Shown: in pieces, positions 24,754-36,472 of the stretch
How the letters are laid out: each line of letters starts with the position of its first letter
Numbering within the stretch: position 1 is the first letter of the stretch
DNA from: Pyrus communis
Lineage: Eukaryota; Streptophyta; Magnoliopsida; Rosales; Rosaceae
Length of the DNA stretch: 64,000 nt
Direction: 5' to 3'
NCBI RefSeq assembly: GCF_963583255.1
Contig: NC_084805.1
Location: forward strand, 436,501 to 500,500
The notes under the pieces: generated by a model
What the model was told of the DNA's origin: nothing
The model's input: the letters and a program-made list of their open reading frames with translations, nothing else
Databases searched by the model: none
Made by a program: the position numbers and the translations under genes

Positions 24754-25856
24754 GGCCTCAGCTGCTTCCTCACTTTCCCCTATTCTCTGCAAATACAGTT
24801 ATCCTAGCTAGGCTACTCTCCTTATTACCGATTGATTTTACAGTGAAACCTCAACTTTTTTTAATTCTTTCTATTTCAGCAAAGCTTTGTAGAAATGACT
24901 TGTCTTAGGTAGATAAGATTAGCTCGTCCTCTGCTTCTTAGGCAATGGGATACAGAAAAGTATTAAATTTTTGATTATCATGTTATTAAATAGGAAAAAC
25001 ATACCATTTCACAGTTGTCCGATGCTGAAAGAGAGATTTTAATTTCTCCTATGTCTTCCCCTTGTTGCCTTACAGATTCATTTTGCAGCAAACTTAGCAG
25101 TGAAAGCTTTTGAACGCCCATGTGATTGAACTTTTTAACACATATTTATGCTATTTGATTGAACTTTTGAAAAACCATGTCAATAAAATGTTATAAGAAC
25201 GAATTAGATAAAATTAGTAAACTTGAGCCAGTTAGGCCTTAAACTCGATCGATATGAACCCATGTGAACCCAGAACAATATCCCAATCCAATCTGAACAG
25301 TAAAGGTTCAATTAGAATTGACTTTACTTTTTGACGTGCCCGAATTACACCCCCAACATATATTCTGTACATTTCATCTCCCTCCATCACTCCATTGTAT
25401 GGATCATATTAGAGGTAAACAAAAGAATACATGGCACTCCCTCCACCGCTCTTTTACCCCCAAATAAAATCTCAACCACTCAATTATATCATCCTCTTCC
25501 AAGTTTTCAATTGACTTTTAACTGCACAAAATCGAAGTGTGCACACAAAACAGCCCAACCACTCAATTATATCTCCTCTCTTCTTTTCTCCCTTATTTCC
25601 TTCCCTCCTATTTGAACAGTCACGGTTAAATCACGTTAGTATTTTATATTATTTTTTTATAGTAAGGGAAAAATAAAATAAAAGAATGTGAAAGGAGAAA
25701 ATGAAAAGGGATATAAAGACGAGAGGAGAGAATATCCAATTTCCAGACCTTTCCAATTTCCATCCCTCAAAATAATATTACCAATTATCTTCCATACATA
25801 ATATATGGCAGTGGTGAAACTCCCGCTCTTATCCTATACACAACCCACCACTTAAA
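24754..25856. other. Intergenic region and DedA/VTT gene promoter
   Basis: This is AT-rich DNA. The last few hundred bases before 25857 should hold the promoter and 5' UTR of the DedA/VTT gene. The short ORFs here have no recognisable domain. Confidence 0.4.
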
Positions 25857-28800
25857 ATGCGCACCCTCCTCACTCTTAGGCCACCACCAGCACCACCATC
25901 TTCGTCGTGTCTTCTCCTCCCATGCCTCTCCGCGCTCTCTCCTCCTCCCTTCTCCTCCCACCTCTTCAGCTTTCGACCCAACAAACGCTTCCACTTCCTC
26001 ACCCCGTGCTCCTCTCTCAAGCAGTCCAAGAAGAAGTCCCTCCAGAACACCCCTAATGCTCCTCCGCAGAGCCAGCGCTGGTTCTTCAACATCCCCAAGA
26101 GCGACGACGCCGGCGATATTGAAAAGACAGGCGAGGATGAAGACGGTGGTTTCGACGGCGACAATGCGCTTAAAGGCACCGTTTTGGCCGGTGTTTTCCT
26201 GGTCGGCATTGTAGGTGGGCTCGCTGGTGTTGGGTACGTCTACAAGGACCAGATCAACGCCTTCTTGAATCAGTTTTCCACTCTCATTGAAGGTAAATTT
26301 GCCAACTTTTTTACTCTTCTCAGGTTTTGTTCGAATTCTGCTTGGATTTTGTTCGTTCATTGGTTTTAGAATTTGGTTTTGTTGTGTATCCATTCGAGTT
26401 TTTTTTTTTTTTTTTTGAGAATTTTACTGGGTGCAATGATTGGGCTCGAATGGATAGGATTGCCATGTATGCCAATTGGATATCAGTTTTTCAGATCTTT
26501 TGTGATACCATTATGATTGTAGTTATTGGCATGTGGAATTTCGCTTACCTGATCAATTGTAATATGGAAACATCCGACAAATTCGAGGCATATGGATTGT
26601 TTTGTTAACTCAGTTTCTCAACCTTCATTAGATTTAGCTATGTAAAACTCTAGCCTTTTGAAGGAATTTGAATGGGTGAGGTGATTCTGATTACAAACTA
26701 GGCAACTTATTAGGAAAATAAAACTAGGTGCGTGAGCTGTGAACCGTCCGAAGAGCTGGTAGCCATTCATTCACGTCTTCCCCCAACTCATGCCATTTAT
26801 GGACGCAGAAATCTGTCAAGGTACCTAAGAGTTTAATCATTAGTCATTACCTTGCCACACAGTATTCATATGTTCTTCATCTGAATAAAATGAGGCAGTT
26901 GAGCAGCTTACAACAAGCAGCATGAAAAAGAAAAATACATAACAAACAGAAAATAAGCTATTACCAGCCTAACATTGCAGTGATACAGATCAAATACAAA
27001 ACTGATTGGGAAGATGCCACTGAAAATTAAAGCATGTTCTGTTGTTTCATTCTTTTCTTTGAACTTTCTGCAAGGAACGATCTCCGTTTAAATAGCCTCC
27101 ATTTTTATTTGAGTTAGGTCATCTTCAGATTTTGGTTAAACATCTAGCATTTTTCTTTAGCCAAATATAGTTTGCATAAGCAATTCAAGCTATCACTAGC
27201 CATAGATGATAGTTTCACCATTCAAGTTTACAATAGCCCTCCAAAGTTCATGAGAAAAACAGTGCTTTAGAAGTAGTTGTGTTGTGTTTGAGTAACAGTG
27301 TAACTGTTCAATTATATAGTTATATATTTAAACGCGTTGTTTTCCTAGGTGCTCTCCCCTTTTAGGTACAATTGCATGTTTTAGTTTGATTTTAGGGAGC
27401 TCTTGCAATGGACTCTTTCCCTTTTGCGATACATTGAACATAAGACCTACCCCTATGCAGAGGCAGATCCACGGTGGGTCAAAGTGGGTCAGTTGACCCC
27501 ATGGACGCCGGAAAGTTGGCTGGGGTGAGCCTTGGTTGACCCTATGGTCATCTGAGCAGGGGGCATTTCGTGCACACCATCTGTTCGACGAAATGCCCCA
27601 CGACCCTCTCCTCATGTTGCTACCAGCTATGGATCAGACATGACTGATTGATGAAAGAAGAAAGATCGATGAACGGTTAAGCGAGAAAAGATCGATGAAC
27701 GATTAAGCGAGACTTTGCCTTAGAGACCAATGAAATGCGACCTAGAAGCTTTTGGTATGCCAGGTTGCATGCTGGAACCATAAACTCGTGGATGGATGAG
27801 GAGGAAAAATTCCTTGCACGTGTTTTCGATGAGGCGAATACCTGAGGGAGCTGATTACATCCACAACTTGAGATGGAGCCATCCCTGGAACTTAATGCAA
27901 CATTTTCAGAATATGAAGAAGCACCATGGACAATTGTAGCTTGTATTATTATTTTTACCTTGAATTATGATTTATGAATGTACTATTGTTTAACTTTTCA
28001 TTGTTATTTCCGTTTAAAAAAAAATCCACATTTTTACATCTTGACCCCATGAGGTCAAAATCCTGGATCCGCCATTGCCCCTATGGGCTTTACAACAATC
28101 AACCCTTACCATGCAGGGGAAAAATGTGCTCTTTTTCCTGCTTTTATTTCTTGAAGCGCTAGTTCTTGTACCTTGCATGAGTGACCTTTTGATAAAAAAT
28201 AAAAAGTGATGTAGCATTACAATGGGCTTTTTGTTTCTTTCTTTTTGGTATAATTTTATATTTGTACGGTGGTTTGGACATGTGAAACAAAGGCCTACTG
28301 ACTCTCCGGTTAGAAGATGCGATTACATGACAGAGGTTCAGGGCCAAAGGGGTAGAGGAAGACCTAGGAAGACTTTGGAAGAGACTTTACGAAGAGACTT
28401 AGAGTACTTGGGTCTAAAGGAAGACGTGGCACATAACCGATCACATTGGCGTTCTAGGATTCATATAGCTGACCCCACTTAGTGGGAAAAGGCTTTTTTG
28501 TTGTTGTTGGTATAATTTTATATTTGGTATAATTTTATATTTGACTAAATCTCATGAAACTTTTGGTGAACAGGTTATGGTCCAGCTGGATATGCTTTGT
28601 TTGTAGCAGTTTATGCCGGACTGGAAGTATGCCTTTGATACCCATTTCTTAAATGTATTGCTATGTATATGGTTTTTAGCCTTTAATATGTTTTTCTTCC
28701 CACTTATTTGTTCGCCCTTGCACTATTTATATACATTTACCTATGCAAGAGAAAGAAAACTAGGCAACTTTTTTCTTGAACAAGTAATTGTGTGCCCACC

Positions 28801-31800
28801 TTCAGGTTTTTAAACATATTTTACAAATTATATATGATTGGATAAACAATATGGTTCTTCATGGACTATATATTCTGAACCTGACTCCCTCATCTCTCTT
28901 TCATAACCACATTCAACCTTTGTAGATTTTTTTTTACTTCTGTAGCATCTGTTTTAGATTTATAAATATAGAGAACCAAATCCTCATTTCAAGTAGTAAC
29001 ATAATAAATATTATGTTCCCTAGATCATTGCGATTCCAGCAATTCCATTGACCATGTCAGCTGGTCTTCTCTTTGGCACAGTGACTGGCACTATTCTCGT
29101 CTCCATAAGTGGCACGGTGAGTGTTTCTTTTTCCCTTTTTCTAACTATACAAAGAACTATCAATATTTGGTCTAAAATTTTCTTTTCCTGATATTTAACT
29201 TTTTCAGGTGGCTGCTAGCATTGCCTTTTTGATTGCTAGATATTTTGCTCGTGAGCGTATTCTGAAAATGGTTGAGGGAAACAAAACGTTTCTTGCCATT
29301 GATAAGGCTATTGGAGAAAATGGATTTAGAGTTGTCACTCTCCTTCGCTTGAGCCCTTTGCTTCCTTTTTCGTTGGGGAACTATTTGTATGGATTGACAT
29401 CTGTAAAGTTTGTACCATACGTGTTGGGAAGGTTTGCTGCCCTGCTCCTTTTTCACTTAGTTAAAGTTCTCACATCTCAAGTTGGGTTTTTGTTATGCAA
29501 ATGTTTTTATCGGCTGCTCTTGAGAGTTAGGGCTGTTAATTAGACAGGTTGAGCTGGAATTGGGACCTTTTTTATCCCAGCTGAATTCCTAAGGCTCTTA
29601 GGATGATATTGGATCAAATATTTAACCCAAGCTTAAACTGCCCTGTATGATGGGTTACAGTTTAAGTTTAGGCCAGACCAAAGTGGACTAGATTCAAGTG
29701 GTTTTGGCAATTTAAACAAGATTTGGTATATTTCTGGGTCCAACTTGTTATCCCTTAGGTTGTCGAAATGAATTAATAACCAACCTAAACAAGTTTTTCC
29801 ATCCACTTTTTGTCCTGTTTAGATTGAATAGTCCTGACAGATGACATATCGTCGGTTTTTGAAGCAATAGAACTGAAAGTTTTAGTAAAAAGGAAATTTA
29901 TTGTTTCCTTGCTGCTTTGAATGGCGGTCCAGTGATTCTCATAAACATATTGCTCAATTTTAATTCTGTAGAGGTTATTAAGTGTACAATTAGGGTGTTG
30001 TATAGAAAATGTACGATTGAAATATCAATAAAAATTCATTGATATGAGCATTATTGCATTGGCCCATTGGACAAAAGTATTAAAACAAAGTGGAGAGAAT
30101 GTGGTGGTTAGGACTCAGGACACGTCTGGTAATTTATGTATTGAATTAGATCTCGTCTCATGAACTGATGTAAATATGCTTAAGAGTTTGTACCAATTTT
30201 TACTCTCTGGTTCTAAGTCAATTTGTAATTGACTTGCAGTTGGTTGGGGATGCTTCCAGGAACATGGGCTTATGTGAGTGCTGGTGCATTTGGGCGAGCT
30301 ATAATTGTGAGTCTCTCTGTTTTTCCTTTTCTCTTGTGGAGATTCTATGTTTCTCCTGTCTAAAGGGGACGTGAGTGGTGTTAAGTGAGTGAACGGGTAT
30401 GAATATATATGAAAAAGGGAACCCAGTGGGATAATGGTAACATTTTTTATCTGCTGAGGTATATTTGTGTCTGTAAATTCTATGAAGTAGGGGTCTTCTC
30501 AGTTTAAAATGTTGTGACAAGTTAATATAAGTAGAATACTGAGGAATATAGTGTGGATTTATTCTTTCCGTAAAATGACTTGAACCATCATCAATAATAA
30601 CTATGAGTGAAGATGAGCTAGGTGACACAAATACAGCTTTTACATTAGTAAGTGGCTGGTTAATTTTTTATTGGATCATCAGATTTCTATCAAACTCTTC
30701 TTCTTTGTCTTTTAGTTTTGATACTATGAGTCATAAAAGATTGATCTAGTGAAAAACTTTCACACCCTAGGTCGTTCTTAATTTTTATGATAGATAGATA
30801 GTTACCAGACCTAAGTCAGGTATCAACCTTGTCAACTGTGTGGTTAATAAGGTTACAAGTCTGGGAAATGGATAGGTTCCATAGCATCCAGATGCTTGCT
30901 GCTTGTCATGCTGGCATCTGCAACACTGAGCTCTACATATATGTATTAATGCACATGGTTTTCATGCAGTTATTAGCTTGGGTATCCTATCAGATTAGTT
31001 ACACTTGTTTGCAATCCTTGTGGTGGGGGAATTTGATAAATGAATAGTCAGAAATTTCAGGAACCGTCAAATTGGTTTAGAATAGAGACAGTAACAATCC
31101 ATCTTTTCAAGGGTCCATTTGGTAGCAGTTGTCATTTTCAAGGAAATATTTTGATTGATTATATCTTAAATTAGCTTCGGATATAGTGCAAACTGTACGC
31201 TGTTAGGGAAGAGTATAGTGTTATTGCTTTCAGACTGGAATATTTTGAAAACATGAGAAGTTTGAGAATTATATTCCATGAACAGGTAAAAAGCAGCTGG
31301 TTGTAATGAAGTCAATATGAATTTAGTATTTACCAAGAATATAGTGCAGAACATTTTGTTACGTCTTCCAGATTATGTAGTTGCATACTGCTGCTGGATA
31401 AATTTATTACTTACCAAGGATCAGAATTTGGCCTTACCAAATGCTGCTCGATTTGTTTATCAGACGTTTCTAATATGAATTAGAAAACAAGTTTCCGTCT
31501 ACTGGTTGTTTAGTTAAGGAATTTAGTTGGGTTCCATGTAGTTAGCCGAGTTTCATTTTGAATCATTTGCTAATGTTCTTTTTATCCTGGTGGTGTTTCA
31601 GCAAGAAGAATCTGAGGTTGGTTTGCCAGGAGGAAATGGTCAGCTCTTGACACTAGGAGTTGGACTGTTAGCCACAGCATTGGCTGCTGTTTATGTAACA
31701 CGACTGGCAAAGGTAAGTTCCTGCTTTGACAAGCATTTTCATTTATAGGGTTTGCCAAATCTCATTGTTCCTTTCGAAAACCAGACGGCTAAGAAGGCGA

Positions 31801-31860
31801 TCTTAAAACCATGTTGAATTCTGGTTTTTGATGCAGGATGCTGTAAAAGATATCGATTAG
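25857..31860 (+). CDS. Plastid-type DedA/VTT (SNARE-associated Golgi) membrane protein
   Basis: Seven exons (25857-26292, 28574-28626, 29024-29116, 29208-29431, 30240-30306, 31602-31712, 31837-31860) join in frame to 335 aa. The first 75 or so residues are Ser/Pro/Leu-rich with basic residues, as in chloroplast transit peptides. A membrane segment (GTVLAGVFLVGIVGGLAGVG) follows. The VTT/DedA core has LTMSAGLLFG, the RLSPLLPFSLGNYLYG motif with its conserved Arg and Pro residues, and LPGTWAYVSAGAFGRA across exons 4-5. A C-terminal hydrophobic helix ends in TRLAKDAVKDID. The protein closely resembles Arabidopsis At1g22850 (from memory). DedA proteins are polytopic membrane proteins implicated in lipid scrambling or transport; the substrate of this plastid clade is not evident from sequence. 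Introns carry a hAT element and an RTE LINE fragment. Confidence 0.92.
27458..28077. mobile_element. Non-autonomous hAT element in DedA/VTT intron 1, 620 bp
   Basis: The element is flanked by an identical 8-bp target duplication, CCCCTATG (27450-27457 and 28078-28085). Its left terminus CAGAGGCAGATCCACGG and right terminus (reverse complement CAATGGCGGATCCAGGA) are inverted repeats beginning CA, as in hAT transposons. The 8-bp duplication also fits hAT. There is no transposase; only scattered short ORFs occur inside. Confidence 0.8.
28265..28508 (+). mobile_element. 5'-truncated RTE-clade LINE with target duplication
   Basis: The block is open for the C-terminus of the RTE reverse-transcriptase polyprotein: RWFGHVKQRPTDSPVRRCD, GRGRPRKTLEETLRRDLEYL, SHWRSRIHIADPT. 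It ends in CCCCACTTAGTGGGAAAAGG and (TTG)n, the usual RTE tail. The 18-bp sequence GGTATAATTTTATATTTG at 28247-28264 recurs immediately after the tail at 28509-28526. A further copy follows at about 28526-28543. This marks a target-primed insertion, 5'-truncated, in the same orientation as the host DedA/VTT gene (intron 1). Confidence 0.88.
30307..31601 (+). other. DedA/VTT intron 5 (1.3 kb)
   Basis: This is AT-rich intron sequence. I see no delimited transposon or coding exon, only short random ORFs. Confidence 0.5.
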
Positions 31861-33461
31861 GGGACGGGTCTGTCTGCCCATGAAGCCTACACAATGTATT
31901 TGAAACTTGAAAAAAGATTAGAAAAAGATGATAGCTACTTCACTGCCCGTGTAATTATCCAACTTTTGGCAAATTGAATAGGAATTGTATCATTAATTCC
32001 TGGGTTCCTAGCTGTATATTTAGCCCCATCGATTTCTTTTCTCTGTCTTGCATCGTCGTATGAGACCGATCTTAAAATTGAGAAATGTGGTTCAAATGTT
32101 TCCTTCCAGCTGGAGTGTGTGTTTTTCAAGTGCAAAAAGAAACCCAGTGAACACACCTCAACACAAAATTTATATTGGCATAGACGTTAGTTGGTTTGAT
32201 GTCAGTTCTTTGTCAAAGTTGGCGGTGCCCAAAGTCAAAAGAGTGTGCTCATGTTCGTTCATATTGCAGTTTTTATTTATAAAACTTCTCCGATGCTATT
32301 TTGTGAAGTTTACCGTGCAATCCATTGTGCACTGTGTTGTCTCGACGAGTAAGAAACTGCACTACCAAACCCAAATTACAGCACTTGACAACAAGTTTAT
32401 ACTTGTGGTATGGTTTTAGTTACCAGTTATACATTTTGTTACAACACCAGTAAATAAAATTACAGTGGAACATAGATTACTGTCTGATTGAATAAAACTC
32501 CACATTCCATTCCAACTTTGATCTTTTGTTTCATATTATGCTCTCTCTCTAATCGAACGTAGTCGGTCACCATCCACGAGTCTTATGCTTGGTATAGTGA
32601 CGTGTAGGTTTTACAATTGATTACACGAATTCATTAATCTGACATGAAACGATATGAAAATAATAGGTTTGGGGTCAATTTGTTGACGGATCGGGTTGTT
32701 TTGGGTCACTTGTCAAGATAAGAGGTTCAACATGATCCGTTAAGATAACGGATACAAAACAAAAACAACATGAACGTGACAAACACGACTATTGTTTTCC
32801 AGGTCTAGTGATGTGTGCGATGAGTCTCCTCCATTGTTCTGGACAATGAAATTTGTTGAAATTTGTCGATGTAATCATCACAGGATGTTACCGATCTGCT
32901 CATACTATAACATGTATGTAATGAGCAAGTCCTACGTTAATCTATTTATACTATAACTGTATAACATGTATGCCTATTTTTAAGTCCTACGTTACTAAAT
33001 AATTGTCTAGAAACAATTATGTAGAAACAGTTTTTGTACAAATTGTTAGTATAGATTAGTCATAAAAGAGAGTTGACAATTTCGATTAAGAGAACACTGA
33101 GTGGCAAATATTGAATAAAATTTGGTAAGAACCATAACGGAATAGATTAATCGATACCGTGTGCAGGTTGCCATGCATGCAATTATGGTTGAGTTGAGTG
33201 TGATTGGTCACCACATGTCCTGCAGAGGCCATGTTTGGCTGCGACAAGTGTCAAGTGTCTCCTACCGCCCACGTTCAATGTCTGAGAAACAAGCAACAAC
33301 TTCATCTGCTTGCTTTTCAACCCGTTAGTCACATGATCAAATTCCTCAGAGTCCGCCACGACTTCACCTAATGCATGCATTTCAGATGCTTTAAGGTGCC
33401 ACTTGTCAAAACTCACCACCCCTTTGGGAAAAAGGAATCAAATAATTAAATCAGTTGCCCT
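31861..33461. other. Intergenic region between DedA/VTT and DUF1442 genes
   Basis: The region starts with the DedA/VTT 3' UTR. Around 32635-32815 the sequence has repeated motifs such as CCGTTAAGATAACGGAT and GACGGATCGGGTTG. These resemble fragments of dispersed plant repeats, but I found no ends. The minus-strand ORF at 33183-33419 has no domain and lies in the promoter of the next gene. Confidence 0.4.
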
Positions 33462-33463
33462 AT

Positions 33464-33472
33464 CTATAAATA
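33464..33472 (+). promoter_or_regulatory. TATA box of the DUF1442 gene
   Basis: The motif CTATAAATA lies about 105-115 bp upstream of the ATG at 33577. It is well placed for transcription starting near 33495-33505 with a short 5' UTR. Confidence 0.55.
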
Positions 33473-33576
33473 TGCCTCCATAAACTCTTTGGCTCCAGAT
33501 CATTCAGAATCTCTCCTTCGAACCATTTTGAAGTTGAATCCTTTGAGACTCTATCACCAGCAATCGTTAACTTACG

Positions 33577-34507
33577 ATGGAATGGTCTCCTCAAGCTGCC
33601 TTGAAAGCTTACTTAGATACTCTTCAGCTGGTAATTTTCTAATACTTGACTTTGTTTTTGTGTTTTCTTGTTAGGATTTCATGCGTATTGTTATTATGTG
33701 ATGCATTTTATATATATCGATCGTGATGTAAAATACATATAGTATAATAATAGTTTCACAGCATAACATGTCATATATACGACTGCCCACATCGACAACA
33801 CTACTCGTTTTCAGTTCTTTTAAGTTCCTTGTTTTGTTAACTGAGTAATTCACATTCAATTGCTTATTCCACCCAGTTATTTTCTCTTAATGCAGTGCAA
33901 GTTTCACAATGATCAAGACTTGGTGCATGGAAACACATGTAGTGGTGGTATTATAGAACCAAAATGCATGGAATTTATATCAGCTTTAGCAGCTGGAAAG
34001 CGAGCAAGGTTAATGTTGCAAGTCACATCTGAAGGCGTAACACCGCTGACGGTTTCGCTTGCGGTGGCTGCAAAGCAAAGTGGAGGCCGACTGATCGTGT
34101 GCATTAATAATGACGACGACGACGATCATACGGAGAAGATTGGTAAAACCCTACTTGTGGAAAACGGTCTCGACAACGTCATTGAATATGTATATGAAAC
34201 TGATCCTTGTAGAATGGTGAAGCATTTCAAGCATGTTGATTTTGCGGCTGTGGACTGCAAGTTTAAAGATTACTTGAAACTTTTGAAGGTTATGAATCTC
34301 AACCCAAATGGGAGTATAGTGGTGAGAAACAATATTGGTGTGACTGTTAATGGAGGTCCAATTCTCGATCAAGTTTTCAAGGAAAAGAAGGGACTTGAAT
34401 ATGTGACCTTACCTTTAGGAGAAGGAATGGAGTTCACAAGATTCAGATCCAAGGGCAAGTGCAAAACCCAGAGATATAAGAGATTTCATGTAACATTTGA
34501 AAATTAA
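33577..34507 (+). CDS. DUF1442 (methyltransferase-like) protein
   Basis: Exon 1 (33577-33630, 18 codons: MEWSPQAALKAYLDTLQL) joins exon 2 (33896-34507) in phase 0, giving 221 aa. The W-S-P-x-x-A-x-x-A-Y-x-D-T start, EFISALAAGKRA, the GGRLIVCI strand and the later VDFAAVDCKFKDY and PNGSIVVRNN motifs match the plant DUF1442 family (Arabidopsis At2g45360/At1g62840 type). That family has a Rossmann-like, SAM-methyltransferase-like fold but no proven substrate. This copy has an acidic run (NDDDDDH) in the cofactor region. A TATA box and a short 5' UTR lie upstream. Family assignment is firm; an enzymatic role is unproven. Confidence 0.9.
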
Positions 34508-34975
34508 AATCTCGTATGTATTCCTTTTCTTTGTCCTTTAATTTAGGCCAAGAGGGTATGGTCTAAAAGTTATCGAATCTCTTAATTTAGGCCTCTTTTG
34601 ATGTCTGGAATTGGATTGAATAGTTAATCCAGCTTCTAGTTGATATTATATTCAGTGTCTGTAGAATGAAGGATTGGAGATGAGTTACAGATCAAGCTCA
34701 TTTTGGTATCCATGTACAATTGTTTACTATTACTAATAGTATAGTATACTTTGATGCACCGTAACTAGGTATGCAGGTTGGATAACTGAATTGGAAAGAA
34801 AGCTTGTTGCCGATATTTTTTTCATTGGAACTAGAATATTTCTGATCGGATATATTCATATGAAAATCACACCTACGCGTAACTTGTTATCATTGAAAGG
34901 TTGGTTCTGAAGGAAATGCTTAATTAAAAGATTAATTTTTCAAGATCAAACAAATAATGATATATCTATACTACA

Positions 34976-35015
<40 letters not shown>

Positions 35016-35020
35016 CAAAG
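34508..35020. other. DUF1442 gene 3' flank with (TG)n(TA)n microsatellite
   Basis: This is non-coding sequence after the DUF1442 stop. A compound microsatellite of about nine TG then about eleven TA repeats lies at 34975-35016. I see no gene. Confidence 0.6.
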
Positions 35021-35815
35021 TGGTAGACGATTCGCAAGTTGGCTCAACAAATTTGATCAAGGATTTCTGCCAAGCCGAAGGAAGCGGTTCCCACAAATTT
35101 GGACTACACGAGCTATAGAGAAGTGCTAGAGATGTTATATGGTCTATTACTTGGATTCGAAAAGGTACCTATTTTGTGTTGGATGATGTGTGGCATATCG
35201 AACTTCGGAACAGAAATAACGATATCGCTCCCGGATAGAGAGTACAAGGACTTCAGATATGTACATGTGGCTAGGGCACCGTCAAGTATTCGTACGTTGC
35301 AGAAACAGCGAGTAATGACGTGCATTGCATCAGAAGGCAACTTTGTTAAGACTTTTAGGGAACTTGACCCAGCTTACTAGAACTGGCATTACGAATATCA
35401 AAGGAGGAGATGAGATGGACCTATGTCTCTCAATCCAAAAGATGAAGCTCCTTCACTACTTGTTCTTAGTGGCAAGTGGCGAAGAGGAATTTCTTAGAAC
35501 TAATTTGCTATGTTCTATAAATCTTACTCATCTGCAGTTTTTCACTGAATCTATTAACCGTTGAAAAGGGGTTATGGCCAACCTGCATTACATGCGCCTT
35601 GATAGCTGCATGGAACTGAAGTCGTTGCCAAAGGGTCTTGAATGTCTTGCTAAACTAGAAACTCTGAGACTGGATTTCGTGTAGATGCAACTTCTAGAGT
35701 CCATACGAGGAGGTGTGGATCGCCCGAAGGTACAACACATCCCTGAGATCACCCCTTGTTACCAAACATTCCGAATATTTCACGATATTCATGTGGTCGT
35801 TTAAACTACTCCAGT
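35021..35815 (+). pseudogene. RPM1-like NLR (CC-NB-LRR) resistance-gene relic
   Basis: Scattered over shifting frames are the NB-ARC kinase-2 motif YFVLDDVW (35170-35193) followed by HIELRNRNNDIAPG. Further on come LRR-region pieces typical of RPM1-type proteins: LGNLTQLTRTGITNIKGGDE, MKLLHYLFLVASGEEEFLR, LTHLQFF, ELKSLPKGLE and RGGVDRPKVQHIPEI. Frameshifts and stops separate the pieces. The P-loop, most of the NB-ARC domain and most LRRs are deleted. It is a non-functional remnant of a disease-resistance gene, and no intact NLR is present in the window. Confidence 0.85.
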
Positions 35816-35907
35816 AGACAAATTGTTTCAAGTTCATAAATCTAATAAGATATCGATTTGATGTCCATGCATCAAATACTGAATCCTTAATCGTATTTGC
35901 CACACAG

Positions 35908-36075
35908 GATCTACGATCTGGGGGTGTGTTTCTGAAGAATAATTGGGGACTGGATGGGGGCGAAGTTCCTGCCAATGGCAAAGATGTTCAGTCGGCTCCC
36001 TACCCCATTGTGAGGGTCTGGACCCCTACGAGTGAGCAGAAAAAGGGAGGAAAGAGGCCATGTGCGTGTTTGTGA
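35908..36075 (+). CDS. Possible orphan terminal exon, unrecognised
   Basis: After a good acceptor (TTTGCCACACAG, ending 35907) a 55-codon frame stays open to a TGA at 36073-36075. It includes KNNWGLDGGEVPANG and YPIVRVWTPTSEQK and ends KRPCACL, where CACL would be a geranylgeranylation-type CaaX box. I do not recognise the family and see no upstream partner exon. It may be the stranded last exon of a deleted gene, or chance. Confidence 0.25.
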   Translation, partial: DLRSGGVFLKNNWGLDGGEVPANGKDVQSAPYPIVRVWTPTSEQKKGGKRPCACL

Positions 36076-36472
36076 TAATATTGAAGATTGAATGTGTAAA
36101 TTTGGGAGGCTCATGAACATGTGTTGTATCTAATCCAGATACTGTGGTCAAAACTAGCTTTGGACATGAAGATGAAGTGGATTCCAAATTCCTGTTTTAC
36201 ATATTTTGATAGTTCATGACGAATCTGATGTCTTACAAAAATTTCCACCATGCCGATGGACAAGGGAAATTGCCTGCAATGATGAATCTGATTCTGTTTA
36301 CTACCTTATTTTGTTTTTTGCAATTCTAAAACACACCAAAACTTATAATATCAGATAAAAGAAAATCTTTCCGAGAAGAGTTGTGACATCAAATTCATAA
36401 AACTCGTTTAAGATCATAATCTTATCACGATTTTGAAGGAAACAGTATCCAACACGACGAAAATATGCTAAT

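Noticed and set aside
33183..33419. Minus-strand 78-codon ORF upstream of the DUF1442 gene
   Set aside because: It has no recognisable domain and overlaps the promoter of a well-supported gene.
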